From Streptomyces avermitilis MA-4680 = NBRC 14893 (GTDB taxonomy: Bacteria; Actinomycetota; Actinomycetes; Streptomycetales; Streptomycetaceae): a stretch of 64,000 bases of DNA. The stretch is taken from the NCBI RefSeq assembly GCF_000009765.2, contig NC_003155.5:8308001-8372000 (forward strand). The letters run 5' to 3'. The translations under genes were made by a program, and so were the position numbers. Position 1 is the stretch's first letter. Each line of letters starts with the position of its first letter. Below are positions 31,522 through 40,127 of the stretch, one piece after another. Under the pieces are notes generated by a model, which saw only the letters and a list, made by a program, of their open reading frames with translations, was not told the origin of the DNA and searched no databases.

Positions 31522-32367
31522 GTGAAGTTGTTTGCGAAGTTGTTCGGCAAGAGCTCTCGAGAGGGCAGCGACAACGCCACTGCCCGCCATCGCGCGCCGC
31601 GCTCCGGGGATGCGGAGGCACAGGGCGGCGAGCGCCCGCTGTTCCGCGATCAGGTCGGTGGACCCGGTGGCGACATTTCCGGTGGTCAGGGCGCGTCGTC
31701 TGTTGACCCTGCCCAGTCCGGCCGCATAGGTTTCGGGGATCCGTCAACCTCAGGTGCGGGTGGAGGGTTCGGCTCCGACCCGTATGCGTCCAATGCCCCG
31801 GCGGGGCAGCCGCGGCAGGAGGATCCGTCGATGTCGGCCCTGGTGTGTACGAGGTGCGGTAACCGCAACGCGGAAAACAGCCGTTTCTGCTCCAACTGCG
31901 GTGCTCCGCTGCGGGGCGGGGCGGCTCCGGAGCGGCCGTCCGAGACGACCTCCACGATCTCCATCTCGGGTCTCGAGGCCTACGATGCCGAGGTCACCGG
32001 CCAGACGGCGATGCCCACGCTGTCCCCCGAGGCGCAGGCGGCCGTCGACGCGTTGCCGCTCGGCTCGGCGCTCCTGGTGGTGCGCCGCGGCCCCAACTCG
32101 GGCAGCCGCTTCCTGCTGGACGGTGAGCTGACCACGGCGGGGCGCCACCCGCAGAGCGACATCTTCTTGGACGACGTGACCGTGTCACGCCGCCATGTCG
32201 AGTTCCGTCGCGGTGCGGACGGCACGTTCACGGTGGCCGACGTCGGCAGCCTGAACGGCACCTATGTCAACCGGGAGCGCATCGACCAGGTCGCTCTCTC
32301 CAACGGTGACGAGGTGCAGATCGGCAAGTACCGGCTGGTCTTCTACGCGAGCCAGCGGGGCATCTGA
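31522..32367 (+). CDS. GarA/OdhI-like FHA protein with an N-terminal zinc ribbon
   Basis: The 281-residue product starts at GTG after AAGGGG. Residues 1-105 are low-complexity; a zinc ribbon follows with Cys109, Cys112, Cys123 and Cys126. An ETTS motif sits at 141-144, and an FHA domain spans ~185-275 (GRHPQSDIFLDD, VSRRHVEF, GSLNGTYVN). In mycobacterial GarA and corynebacterial OdhI, Ser/Thr kinases phosphorylate the ETTS motif, which then folds onto the FHA domain and switches control of 2-oxoglutarate dehydrogenase and glutamate enzymes. The motif, domain and neighbours agree with that role. GarA itself is about 160 residues, so the ribbon and tail are additions. Confidence 0.9.
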   Translation: MKLFAKLFGKSSREGSDNATARHRAPRSGDAEAQGGERPLFRDQVGGPGGDISGGQGASSVDPAQSGRIGFGDPSTSGAGGGFGSDPYASNAPAGQPRQEDPSMSALVCTRCGNRNAENSRFCSNCGAPLRGGAAPERPSETTSTISISGLEAYDAEVTGQTAMPTLSPEAQAAVDALPLGSALLVVRRGPNSGSRFLLDGELTTAGRHPQSDIFLDDVTVSRRHVEFRRGADGTFTVADVGSLNGTYVNRERIDQVALSNGDEVQIGKYRLVFYASQRGI

Positions 32368-32385
32368 CCCGACAGGGAAGGGCCC

Positions 32386-33141
32386 ATGCTTCACACACCG
32401 AGCGGCGGTGCCGGCAGTGGCACCGCCGCCACGGACGGCGAGCTGATGAGCATCGGCACGGTGCTCAACGCTCTGCGTGACGAGTTCCCCGACATCACGA
32501 TCTCCAAGATCAGATTTCTGGAGTCGGAGGGCCTCATCGAGCCGCAGCGGACCCCCTCGGGGTATCGCAAGTTCAGCGCCGGCGACATCGAGCGTCTCGG
32601 TCACGTGCTCCGGATGCAGCGGGACCACTATCTGCCCCTGAAGGTCATCCGAGAGCATCTGGACGCCCTGGAGCGCGGTGAGGAAGTGCGGCTGCCCTCC
32701 ATGGGGCGCCAACGCGACCCGGGCGAGGGAGAAAGCCTGGTCGACCTCTTCGGGGAGCCCGAGGCGCCCACGGCGGCCCGGGTGGGGCGCGCCGAGCTGC
32801 TGGCCGCCGCCGAGATCGGGGAGCAGGAGCTCGAGGAGTGGGAGTCGTACGGGCTCATCGCACCGCTGCCGGACGGGGCGTACGACGCGGAGACGGTCAC
32901 TGTCGCCACCCTCGTGGTCGAGCTGGGGCGCTTCGGGATCGAGCCGAGGCATCTGCGTGTGATGAAGGCCGCCGCGGACCGTGAGGCGGGGCTGGTGGAC
33001 CAGGTGGTGGCTCCGCTGAGGCGGCACCGCAATCCGCAGACCAGGGCCCACGCGGAGGCTCGTACGAAGGAACTGGCGGGGCTCGCGGTGAAGCTGCACG
33101 CCGCGCTGGTGCAGACCGCGCTGGGCGTACGCCTGCCCTGA
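32386..33141 (+). CDS. MerR-family regulator, FtsR/Rv1828 type
   Basis: The 251-residue product has a MerR helix-turn-helix at ~20-90 (ISKIRFLESEGLIEPQRTPSGYRKFSAGDIERL) and a second helical domain (AELLAAAEIGEQELEEWESYGLI). This two-domain layout and its place directly after garA match Rv1828; the Corynebacterium member, FtsR, activates ftsZ. It likely acts without a metal ligand. ATG follows AGGGAAGGG. It sits 18 bp after the FHA gene. Confidence 0.88.
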   Translation: MLHTPSGGAGSGTAATDGELMSIGTVLNALRDEFPDITISKIRFLESEGLIEPQRTPSGYRKFSAGDIERLGHVLRMQRDHYLPLKVIREHLDALERGEEVRLPSMGRQRDPGEGESLVDLFGEPEAPTAARVGRAELLAAAEIGEQELEEWESYGLIAPLPDGAYDAETVTVATLVVELGRFGIEPRHLRVMKAAADREAGLVDQVVAPLRRHRNPQTRAHAEARTKELAGLAVKLHAALVQTALGVRLP

Positions 33142-33215
33142 GTCGGGGCGTGTTCGCCGGTGGCGGATCGTCCACCCGTTCTGTGCTCGACTACCCAAAC
33201 GTCCCGGGCACGGCC

Positions 33216-33221
33216 TAGGGT
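33216..33221 (+). promoter_or_regulatory. TAGGGT -10 box for a leaderless bifunctional-nuclease-domain message
   Basis: TAGGGT ends 6 nt before the GTG start at 33228, and no ribosome site precedes that GTG. This places the likely transcription start at the start codon itself. A good -35 is not evident. Confidence 0.4.
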
Positions 33222-33227
33222 TACTGT

Positions 33228-33701
33228 GTGAACGAGCTCGATGTCGTAGGTGTCCGGGTGGAAATGCCCTCCAACCAACCGATCGTGCTCCTGCGTGAAG
33301 TGGGAGGCGACCGTTACCTCCCTATCTGGATCGGGCCCGGGGAGGCGACGGCGATCGCCTTCGCCCAGCAGGGCATGGCCCCCGCACGACCGCTGACCCA
33401 CGACCTGTTCAAGGACGTGCTGGAGGCCGTCGGCCAGGAGCTCACGGAAGTGCGCATCACGGATCTGCGTGAAGGCGTCTTCTACGCGGAGCTGGTGTTC
33501 GCCAGCGGCGTCGAGGTGAGCGCGCGGCCGTCCGACGCCATAGCGCTGGCACTGCGTACCGGAACGCCGATCTATGGCAGCGACGGGGTCCTCGACGACG
33601 CAGGTATCGCGATCCCCGACGAGCAGGAGGACGAGGTCGAGAAGTTCCGCGAGTTCCTCGACCAGATCTCGCCCGAGGACTTCGGTACGAACAGCCAGTG
33701 A
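33228..33701 (+). CDS. Bifunctional nuclease domain protein (DUF151)
   Basis: The 157-residue product is a single BFN/DUF151 domain (LPIWIGPGEATAIAFAQQG, RPLTHDLFKDVLEAVG, SARPSDAIALALRTGTPIY) with an acidic C-terminal tail. The founding plant protein has RNase and DNase activity; bacterial copies are of unknown function. The gene parallels Rv1829 in both sequence and position. The GTG start lacks a ribosome site and may be leaderless. Confidence 0.9.
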   Translation: MNELDVVGVRVEMPSNQPIVLLREVGGDRYLPIWIGPGEATAIAFAQQGMAPARPLTHDLFKDVLEAVGQELTEVRITDLREGVFYAELVFASGVEVSARPSDAIALALRTGTPIYGSDGVLDDAGIAIPDEQEDEVEKFREFLDQISPEDFGTNSQ

Positions 33702-33899
33702 CGCCCGCCCGTGCGGGGCTGATGACCGGGAGGGCCCGCTGCCGTGGTGATTGCGGCGGCGGCGCCCCGCCTCTTCGCCCACGGTCGGCGGGGCGCGGCA
33801 CATGCCGGTGGCCAGGGGGCGTCACGCGGCTCGCCCCGAAAGCATTCGGCTAGCCTTTCCCCGCGGGAGGGCACGGGAAACCACTCCTAGGGTGATTAT

Positions 33900-33955
33900 C
33901 ACTCGGCGTGCCGAGTGTGGCGATCGTTGACGCACCCCTGGTGACTGCCTACCGT
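33900..33955 (+). promoter_or_regulatory. Promoter and palindrome upstream of the second MerR gene
   Basis: A perfect CACTCGGC-GT-GCCGAGTG palindrome occupies 33900-33917. Ten bases later begins TTGACG (33927-33932), with a 17-nt spacer before TACCGT (33950-33955), a plausible principal-sigma promoter. The palindrome is placed like an operator for autoregulation or for an activator. Confidence 0.5.
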
Positions 33956-33985
33956 CGAGGAGGCAGGTCAAGGACGGAGGTCGGC

Positions 33986-34621
33986 GTGAGAAGCAGCGGC
34001 GACGGTACGGCTGGGGGTGCCCCCGGACGCAGTCTGGGGGAGAGCGGCCCGTACCCGCTTCACGGCAGCGCGGCCGGCCCCGCTCATCAGCGGCCGACGG
34101 CAGTAGCGGGCGACGAAGAGGCGGCTTCCGAGGAAGTCGGCTATCGCGGTCCCACGGCATGCGCTGCCGCGGGCATCACCTACCGGCAGCTTGACTACTG
34201 GGCCAGGACCGGCCTCGTCGAGCCGAGCGTGCGGCCCGCCTACGGGTCGGGGACGCAGCGCCTCTACAGCTTCCGGGACGTGGTCGTCCTGAAGATCGTC
34301 AAGCGGTTCCTCGACACCGGAGTGTCGCTGCAGAACATCCGCACCACCGTCCAGCACCTCAGGGAGCGCGGCTTCCGGGACCTGGAACGGATGACGTTGA
34401 TGAGCGACGGAGCGACGGTCTACGAGTGCACGTCCCCCGACGAGGTCCATGCCCTGCTCCAGGGCGGCCAGGGCATCTTCGGCATCGCCGTGGGCGTGGT
34501 CTGGCGGGACGTGGAGAGCGCGCTTTCGCAACTGCACGGGGAGCGGGTCGACACGGGGGAGACCCTGGTAGGCCACAACCCCACCGACGAACTGGCGCGA
34601 CGGCGCAACCGGGCGGTCTGA
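33986..34621 (+). CDS. MerR-family regulator, Rv1830 type
   Basis: The 211-residue product starts at GTG after GGAGG. A disordered tail (~1-45) precedes the MerR helix-turn-helix (YRGPTACAAAGITYRQLDYWARTGLVEPS, then GTQRLYSFRDVVVLKIVKRFLDTGVSLQNIR). A C-terminal alpha/beta region follows. Position after the BFN gene matches Rv1830. Its stop codon lies inside the first unit of a tandem repeat that continues downstream. Confidence 0.88.
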   Translation: MRSSGDGTAGGAPGRSLGESGPYPLHGSAAGPAHQRPTAVAGDEEAASEEVGYRGPTACAAAGITYRQLDYWARTGLVEPSVRPAYGSGTQRLYSFRDVVVLKIVKRFLDTGVSLQNIRTTVQHLRERGFRDLERMTLMSDGATVYECTSPDEVHALLQGGQGIFGIAVGVVWRDVESALSQLHGERVDTGETLVGHNPTDELARRRNRAV

Positions 34622-34728
34622 AGCCAACCGGGCGGTCTGAAGCACGGAGCGACCGGGCGGTCTGAGGTACGGGGCGCACGGCGGTCTGAGGTACGGGGCG
34701 CACGGCGGTCTGAGGTACGGGGCGCACG
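34611..34728 (+). repeat. Tandem repeat that begins at the MerR stop codon (24-bp unit)
   Basis: Three perfect 24-bp copies (GCGGTCTGAGGTACGG...CACG) lie at 34657-34680, 34681-34704 and 34705-34728. Two diverged copies precede them from 34611 and include the gene's own last codons, GCG GTC TGA. The repeat thus copies the stop codon several times. Confidence 0.85.
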
Positions 34729-34841
34729 GCGCGACGCGCTGGGACGGAGCGGCGGGCAAGACGCCGCGAAAGCGTCGCGATCGACAGGTGATGCCCCGGG
34801 GAGCCGGGGCATTGTCAGTGGCGTAGGGCAGCATCGGAGAT

Positions 34842-36551
34842 GTGAGAAACGCGCCCACGATCCTGCATCTCGACATGGATGCCTTCTACGCCTCGGCGGA
34901 GCAGGCAGCCAAGCCGAGCCTGCGCGGGAAGGCCGTCGTCGTGGGTGGGCTCGGACCACGCGGGGTGGTGGCCACGGCCTCGTACGAGGCACGGGTTTTC
35001 GGGGTGCACTCGGCGATGCCCATGGCCCAGGCGCGACGGCTGGCGCCGAACGCCGCGTATCTCGTGCCGCGCTTCGGTCTGTACCGGGAGGTCAGTGAGC
35101 AGGTGATGGGGCTGCTGCGGGGCCTGTCGCCGCTGGTGGAGCCGCTGAGCCTGGACGAGGCGTTCGTGGATCTGGAGGCCGGAGGAGTGGCCTGGGACGC
35201 GGAGTCGGCGCGGCTGGTCGGGGTGAAGCTGCGCGCGGACATCAGGACCGTCACCGGGCTGACGGGGTCGGTGGGGCTCGCCGCCTCCAAGATGCTCGCG
35301 AAGATCGCCTCCGAGGAGGCGAAGCCCGATGGGCTGGTGCTGATAGAGCCGGGCACGGAGCGGGCCATGCTCGGGCCGATGTCCGTGCGGACGCTGCCCG
35401 GCGTGGGGCCCGCCACGGGGGACCATCTGCGCCGGGCCGGGATCACCACGGTCGAGGAGCTCGCCGAGGCGGGCGAGGACGAGCTCGTACGGCTGCTGGG
35501 CAAGGCTCACGGGCATGCGCTGTACGCCATGGCGCTGGCGCGCGACGAGCGGCCGGTGGTGGCCGAGCGGGAGGCCAAGTCGGTGTCGGTCGAGGACACC
35601 TACGACGTGGACATCCATGACAGGACCCGGGTCGGGATGGAGGTGCAGCGGCTCGCGGATCGGTGTGTGCAGCGGCTGCGCGGTGCGGGGCTGTCCGGGC
35701 GGACCATCGTCCTCAAAGTGCGGCGGTACGACTTCTCCACGCTGACCCGCTCCGAGACGCTCAGGGGGCCCACGGACGACCCCGCGGTGGTACGGGAGGC
35801 GGCGGCCCGGCTGCTGGACTCCGTGGACACCACGGGCGGCGTACGGCTGCTCGGGGTGGGTGTCAGCGGGCTCGCCGACTACACACAGGAGGATCTGTTC
35901 GCGCAGGCGCATGTGGGGGCGGCCGAGTCGGTGGCGCAGGAGCAGCCGGAGACGGTGGGGGCCGTGGTGTCGGACGAGCCGGCAGGGGAGGAACCGGCTG
36001 TGGCCGAGCGGCACTGGCGTGCCGGGCACGACGTACGGCATGCCGAGTACGGGCACGGGTGGGTGCAGGGCAGCGGCCTCGGCCGGGTGACGGTGCGGTT
36101 CGAGACGCCCGACTCGGAGCCTGGACGGGTACGCACGTTCCGGACCGACGATCCGAATCTGGAACCGGTGGATCCGCTGCCGTTGGTGGCGCGAAGACCG
36201 GAGGCCGCCGGGGCCGGGGCCTCCGGGGCGGAGGAAACCGGGCCCGAGGTCGGTGTGGCCGGCTCTTCGGGTGGGGCGGGCGAGTGTTCGGCCGGGAGGG
36301 AGGGGTCTGAGGGTGGGACGGAGGAGTCTTCGGCGGTGAGGGACGGTGCTTCGAGTGGGACGGGCGGCCCTGCGGCCCGGGCGGCCGGTTCCGTGGCGGT
36401 GCCGGCAGGTTCTGGGGTAGGCGGGGCCGGCGTGGCCGACGGGGTCGACTCCGAGGGCGCGGGGCCGGGGGGTCAGGCTTCGTCCGTTCCCGCCAGGCGG
36501 CCGAAGTCGTGGTCCGGCAGCGGGGGGAGGGGGGCCACGTCGAGGCCGTAG
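34842..36551 (+). CDS. dinB: DNA polymerase IV (Y-family) with long C-terminal extension
   Basis: The 569-residue product begins ILHLDMDAFYASAEQ and has the Y-family catalytic SLDEAF motif (near residue 105), the helix-hairpin-helix LPGVGPATG, and a little-finger domain to ~350. A conserved actinobacterial segment (WRAGHDVRHAEYGHGWVQGSG) follows near 385-445. The last ~115 residues are a Gly/Ala/Ser/Glu-rich tail, unusual for DinB. It performs error-prone bypass synthesis without proofreading. The tail overlaps the convergent PRC-barrel gene by 79 bp, and no LexA-like box is evident before the GTG start. Confidence 0.93.
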   Translation: MRNAPTILHLDMDAFYASAEQAAKPSLRGKAVVVGGLGPRGVVATASYEARVFGVHSAMPMAQARRLAPNAAYLVPRFGLYREVSEQVMGLLRGLSPLVEPLSLDEAFVDLEAGGVAWDAESARLVGVKLRADIRTVTGLTGSVGLAASKMLAKIASEEAKPDGLVLIEPGTERAMLGPMSVRTLPGVGPATGDHLRRAGITTVEELAEAGEDELVRLLGKAHGHALYAMALARDERPVVAEREAKSVSVEDTYDVDIHDRTRVGMEVQRLADRCVQRLRGAGLSGRTIVLKVRRYDFSTLTRSETLRGPTDDPAVVREAAARLLDSVDTTGGVRLLGVGVSGLADYTQEDLFAQAHVGAAESVAQEQPETVGAVVSDEPAGEEPAVAERHWRAGHDVRHAEYGHGWVQGSGLGRVTVRFETPDSEPGRVRTFRTDDPNLEPVDPLPLVARRPEAAGAGASGAEETGPEVGVAGSSGGAGECSAGREGSEGGTEESSAVRDGASSGTGGPAARAAGSVAVPAGSGVGGAGVADGVDSEGAGPGGQASSVPARRPKSWSGSGGRGATSRP

Positions 36552-36844
36552 TGGTGGTAGAGCTGCAATTCCTGTTCCGGGGAAAGGTGTCGCCCCACGC
36601 CGAAGTCGGGGGCGTCCTTGATCAGGGCGCGGTCGAAGGGGATCCGGAGGGTGCCCTCGACCAGCTCGCTGGGCTCCAAGGGCACGAAGGCGTCCCTGCT
36701 GAACAGGCCCGTGCGTATGGCCGCCCACTCCGCCACTCCGGTCGCGTCGTCGAGGTAGATCTCGTCGATCGTGCCGATCTTCGCGCCATGGCAGTCGAAC
36801 GCCTTGCGGCCGATCAGGTTGCGCGGATCGATGTCGGTCTGCAC
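36473..36844 (-). CDS. PRC-barrel domain protein
   Basis: The 123-residue product starts at GTG after GAGGAGG. The PRC-barrel core is at residues ~5-75 (RNLIGRKAFDCHGAKIGTIDEIYLDD, FVPLEP). The C-terminal part (LSPEQELQLYHHYGL) resembles stress-type PRC proteins of Streptomyces. PRC barrels bind RNA-processing or reaction-centre partners; no specific role can be given. Its 3' end overlaps the dinB tail on the opposite strand, and it is divergent from the glycine riboswitch and gcvP. Confidence 0.85.
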   Translation of the reverse strand: MQTDIDPRNLIGRKAFDCHGAKIGTIDEIYLDDATGVAEWAAIRTGLFSRDAFVPLEPSELVEGTLRIPFDRALIKDAPDFGVGRHLSPEQELQLYHHYGLDVAPLPPLPDHDFGRLAGTDEA

Positions 36845-36965
36845 GGGCCCTCCTCTTGGTCGCAACTCATCCGTAAGCACTACGAAAGAGCACATTCAGC
36901 AAGGCGGCCACTCGAAAGCTCGTGCAATGTCCTCGCTGGTAGGCTGGCAAATGGCTGCTGACCCC

Positions 36966-37173
36966 GTGCGGGAGAGTCCTCCGGAAGTCGTCGGAGGCGC
37001 CGAAGGAGCAAATCCTCCCCGGAATCTCTCAGGCACACGTACCGCACGGACGAGGTCACTCTGGAAAGCAGGGCGGATGTCTATGGCTTCCGCTCTCACC
37101 GACGGTGAAAGCCGGAGCGCCCTCGGGCGGACCGGCGAAGCTCTCAGGTTGAGATGACAGAGGGGGAGGCCGT
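36966..37173 (+). ncRNA. Tandem glycine riboswitch controlling gcvP
   Basis: Both aptamers are visible. The first has GCGGGAGAG, GCCGAAGGAGCAAA, CTCTCAGGCA and ACTCTGGAAAG (36973-37069). The second has CACCGACGGTGAAAGCCG, GGCGAAGCTCTCAGGT and GACAGAGGGGGAG (37096-37170). Each contains the conserved glycine-binding core of the family. In tandem glycine riboswitches, ligand binding usually turns on glycine-cleavage genes. It ends about 60 bp before the gcvP start. Confidence 0.95.
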
Positions 37174-37231
37174 CGGGGTACCCGCGCAGGGGTGCCCCTC
37201 GAAGGTCGCGTCAGACCAGGAGGCCTCCGCA

Positions 37232-40117
37232 ATGACCGCCCATCGCATTCCGCTCTCCGATCTCGAACAGGGAATCCCCTTCGAGCAGCGCCACATCGGC
37301 CCCGATTCCGAAGCCCGGGCCAAGATGCTCGCCCAGGTCGGCTACGGGTCGCTCGACGAGCTGACCGCGACCGCCGTCCCGGACGTCATCAAGAACGCCG
37401 AGGCGCTGGAGCTGCCGGGCGCGCGCACCGAGGCCGAGGTGCTTGCCGAACTGCGCTCCCTCGCCGACCGCAACCAGGTCCTCGGTTCCATGATCGGCCT
37501 CGGCTACTACGGCACCTTCACACCGCCGGTGATCCTCCGGAACGTGATGGAGAACCCGGCCTGGTACACCGCGTACACGCCGTACCAGCCGGAGATCTCG
37601 CAGGGCCGGCTGGAGGCGCTGCTGAACTTCCAGACCGTCGTCGCCGAGCTGACCGGGCTGCCGACCTCCGGCGCCTCGCTGCTCGACGAGGGCACCGCGG
37701 CCGCGGAGGCCATGGCGCTGTCCCGGCGGATGGGCAAGAACAAGAAGGGCCTGTTCCTGGTCGACGCGGACGCGCTGCCGCAGACCATCGCCGTCATCGA
37801 GACCCGTGCCGAGCCGACCGGCGTCGAGGTCGTCGTCGCCGACCTGAGCGAAGGCATCCCCGCCGGGATCGCCGAGCGCGAGATCAACGGCGTGCTGATC
37901 CAGTACCCGGGCGCCTCCGGTGCCGTACGCGACATCAAGCCGCTCGTCGAGCAGGCGCACGAGCTGGGCGCGGTCGTCACCGTCGCCGCCGATCTGCTCG
38001 CGCTCACGCTGCTCACCTCGCCGGGTGAGCTGGGTGCCGACATCGCGGTCGGTACGACGCAGCGGTTCGGTGTGCCGATGGGCTTCGGCGGGCCGCACGC
38101 CGGTTACATGGCCGTGCGTGAGAAGTTCGCGCGCAGCCTGCCCGGCCGGCTCGTGGGCGTGTCCGTGGACGCCGACGGGCACAAGGCGTACCGGCTCGCC
38201 CTGCAGACGCGGGAGCAGCACATCCGCCGCGAGAAGGCGACCAGCAACATCTGTACGGCCCAGGTGCTGCTCGCCGTGATGGCCGGCATGTACGCCGTGT
38301 ACCACGGGCCCGACGGACTGAGGACGATCGCGCGGCGTACGCACCGGTACGCCACGATCCTCGCCGAAGGGCTGAAGGCCGGCGGCGTCGAGGTCGTGCA
38401 CGGCGCGTACTTCGACACGCTGACCGCGCGGGTGCCGGGCCGGGCCGCCGAGATCGTCGCCGCCGCGCGTGAGGGCGGGGTCAACCTGCACCTCGTCGAC
38501 GCGGACCTCGTGTCGATCTCCTGTGACGAGACCACCACGCGGGCCCAACTGGGCGCCGTCTGGACCGCGTTCGGCGTCGAGGGCGACATCGAGGCGTTGG
38601 ACGCGGCGGCCGAGGACACACTGCCGGCCGCGCTCCTGCGTACCGACGACTACCTGACCCACCCGGTCTTCCACCAGTACCGTTCCGAGACCGCGATGCT
38701 GCGCTACCTGCGCAGGCTCTCCGACCGCGACTACGCGCTCGACCGCGGCATGATCCCGCTGGGCTCCTGCACCATGAAGCTCAACGCGACCACCGAGATG
38801 GAGCCGGTCACCTGGCCCGAGTTCGGGCAGCTGCACCCCTTCGCGCCCGCCGAGCAGGCGCAGGGCTACCTCACGCTCATCCGGGAACTGGAGGAGCGGC
38901 TCGCCGAGGTCACCGGCTACGACAAGGTGTCGCTCCAGCCGAACGCCGGCTCCCAGGGCGAGCTGGCCGGGCTGCTCGCCGTACGTGGGTACCACCGCGC
39001 CAATGGCGACGAGCAGCGCACGGTCTGCCTGATCCCGTCCTCCGCGCACGGCACGAACGCGGCGAGCGCCGTGATGGCCGGCATGAAGGTCGTCGTGGTG
39101 AAGACGGCCGACGACGGTGAGATCGACGTCGAGGACCTGCGCGCCAAGATCGAGCAGTACCGCGACGAGCTGTCGGTGCTGATGATCACGTACCCCTCGA
39201 CGCACGGTGTGTTCGAGGAGCACGTCGCCGACATCTGCGCCCAGGTGCACGAGGCGGGCGGCCAGGTGTACGTCGACGGAGCCAACCTCAACGCGCTGGT
39301 CGGGCTCGCCAAGCCGGGCCACTTCGGCGGTGACGTCTCGCACCTCAACCTGCACAAGACGTTCTGCATCCCGCACGGCGGGGGCGGTCCGGGCGTCGGG
39401 CCGGTCGGTGTGCGCGCCCACCTGGCGCCGTATCTGCCGAACCACCCGCTCCAGCCCGAGGCCGGCCCCGCGACGGGCGTCGGCCCGATCTCGGCCGCGC
39501 CCTGGGGCTCCGCGGGCATCCTGCCCATCTCCTGGTCGTACGTCCGGCTGATGGGCGGCGAGGGCCTCAAGCGCGCCACGCAGGTGGCGGTGCTGTCCGC
39601 CAACTACATCGCCAAGCGGCTGGAGCCGCACTACCCGGTGCTCTACACCGGTCCTGGCGGGCTCGTCGCGCACGAGTGCATCATCGATCTGCGTCCGCTG
39701 ACCAAGGCGACCGGCGTGAGTGTCGACGACATCGCCAAGCGGCTGATCGACTACGGCTTCCACGCGCCGACGATGTCGTTCCCGGTGGCGGGGACGCTGA
39801 TGATCGAGCCGACCGAGTCCGAGGACCTGGGCGAGCTCGACCGGTTCTGCGAGGCCATGATCGCCATTCGTGCGGAGGTCGAGAAGGTCGGCTCGGGCGA
39901 GTGGCCGGCGGAGGACAACCCGCTGCGGAACGCGCCGCACACCGCGGCCGCGCTCGGCGGAGAGTGGGAGCACGCCTACAGCCGTGAGGAGGCCGTCTTC
40001 CCGGCGGGTGTCTCGGCCGCGGACAAGTACTGGCCGCCGGTGCGCCGTATCGACCAGGCCTTCGGCGACCGCAACCTGGTCTGCTCCTGCCCGCCGCTGG
40101 ACGCTTACGACGACTGA
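37232..40117 (+). CDS. gcvP: Glycine dehydrogenase (decarboxylating), P protein
   Basis: The 961-residue product is a full-length fused P protein. The N-half starts FEQRHIGPDSEARAKML, and the PLP lysine is in HLNLHKTFCIPHGGGGPG in the C-half. It decarboxylates glycine and passes the aminomethyl group to the lipoyl arm of GcvH. The start is ATG at 37232 with AGGAGG 8 nt upstream; a frame beginning at 37154 would read through the riboswitch. No gcvT or gcvH is next to it, so the other subunits are encoded elsewhere. Confidence 0.97.
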   Translation: MTAHRIPLSDLEQGIPFEQRHIGPDSEARAKMLAQVGYGSLDELTATAVPDVIKNAEALELPGARTEAEVLAELRSLADRNQVLGSMIGLGYYGTFTPPVILRNVMENPAWYTAYTPYQPEISQGRLEALLNFQTVVAELTGLPTSGASLLDEGTAAAEAMALSRRMGKNKKGLFLVDADALPQTIAVIETRAEPTGVEVVVADLSEGIPAGIAEREINGVLIQYPGASGAVRDIKPLVEQAHELGAVVTVAADLLALTLLTSPGELGADIAVGTTQRFGVPMGFGGPHAGYMAVREKFARSLPGRLVGVSVDADGHKAYRLALQTREQHIRREKATSNICTAQVLLAVMAGMYAVYHGPDGLRTIARRTHRYATILAEGLKAGGVEVVHGAYFDTLTARVPGRAAEIVAAAREGGVNLHLVDADLVSISCDETTTRAQLGAVWTAFGVEGDIEALDAAAEDTLPAALLRTDDYLTHPVFHQYRSETAMLRYLRRLSDRDYALDRGMIPLGSCTMKLNATTEMEPVTWPEFGQLHPFAPAEQAQGYLTLIRELEERLAEVTGYDKVSLQPNAGSQGELAGLLAVRGYHRANGDEQRTVCLIPSSAHGTNAASAVMAGMKVVVVKTADDGEIDVEDLRAKIEQYRDELSVLMITYPSTHGVFEEHVADICAQVHEAGGQVYVDGANLNALVGLAKPGHFGGDVSHLNLHKTFCIPHGGGGPGVGPVGVRAHLAPYLPNHPLQPEAGPATGVGPISAAPWGSAGILPISWSYVRLMGGEGLKRATQVAVLSANYIAKRLEPHYPVLYTGPGGLVAHECIIDLRPLTKATGVSVDDIAKRLIDYGFHAPTMSFPVAGTLMIEPTESEDLGELDRFCEAMIAIRAEVEKVGSGEWPAEDNPLRNAPHTAAALGGEWEHAYSREEAVFPAGVSAADKYWPPVRRIDQAFGDRNLVCSCPPLDAYDD

Positions 40118-40127
40118 TGCGCGCGAT

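Noticed and set aside
34611..34728. CRISPR array
   Set aside because: Units are contiguous without unique spacers, so it is a plain tandem repeat.
37154..37231. Upstream start for gcvP
   Set aside because: It would translate the end of the glycine riboswitch; the ATG at 37232 has an ideal ribosome site and matches family N-termini.
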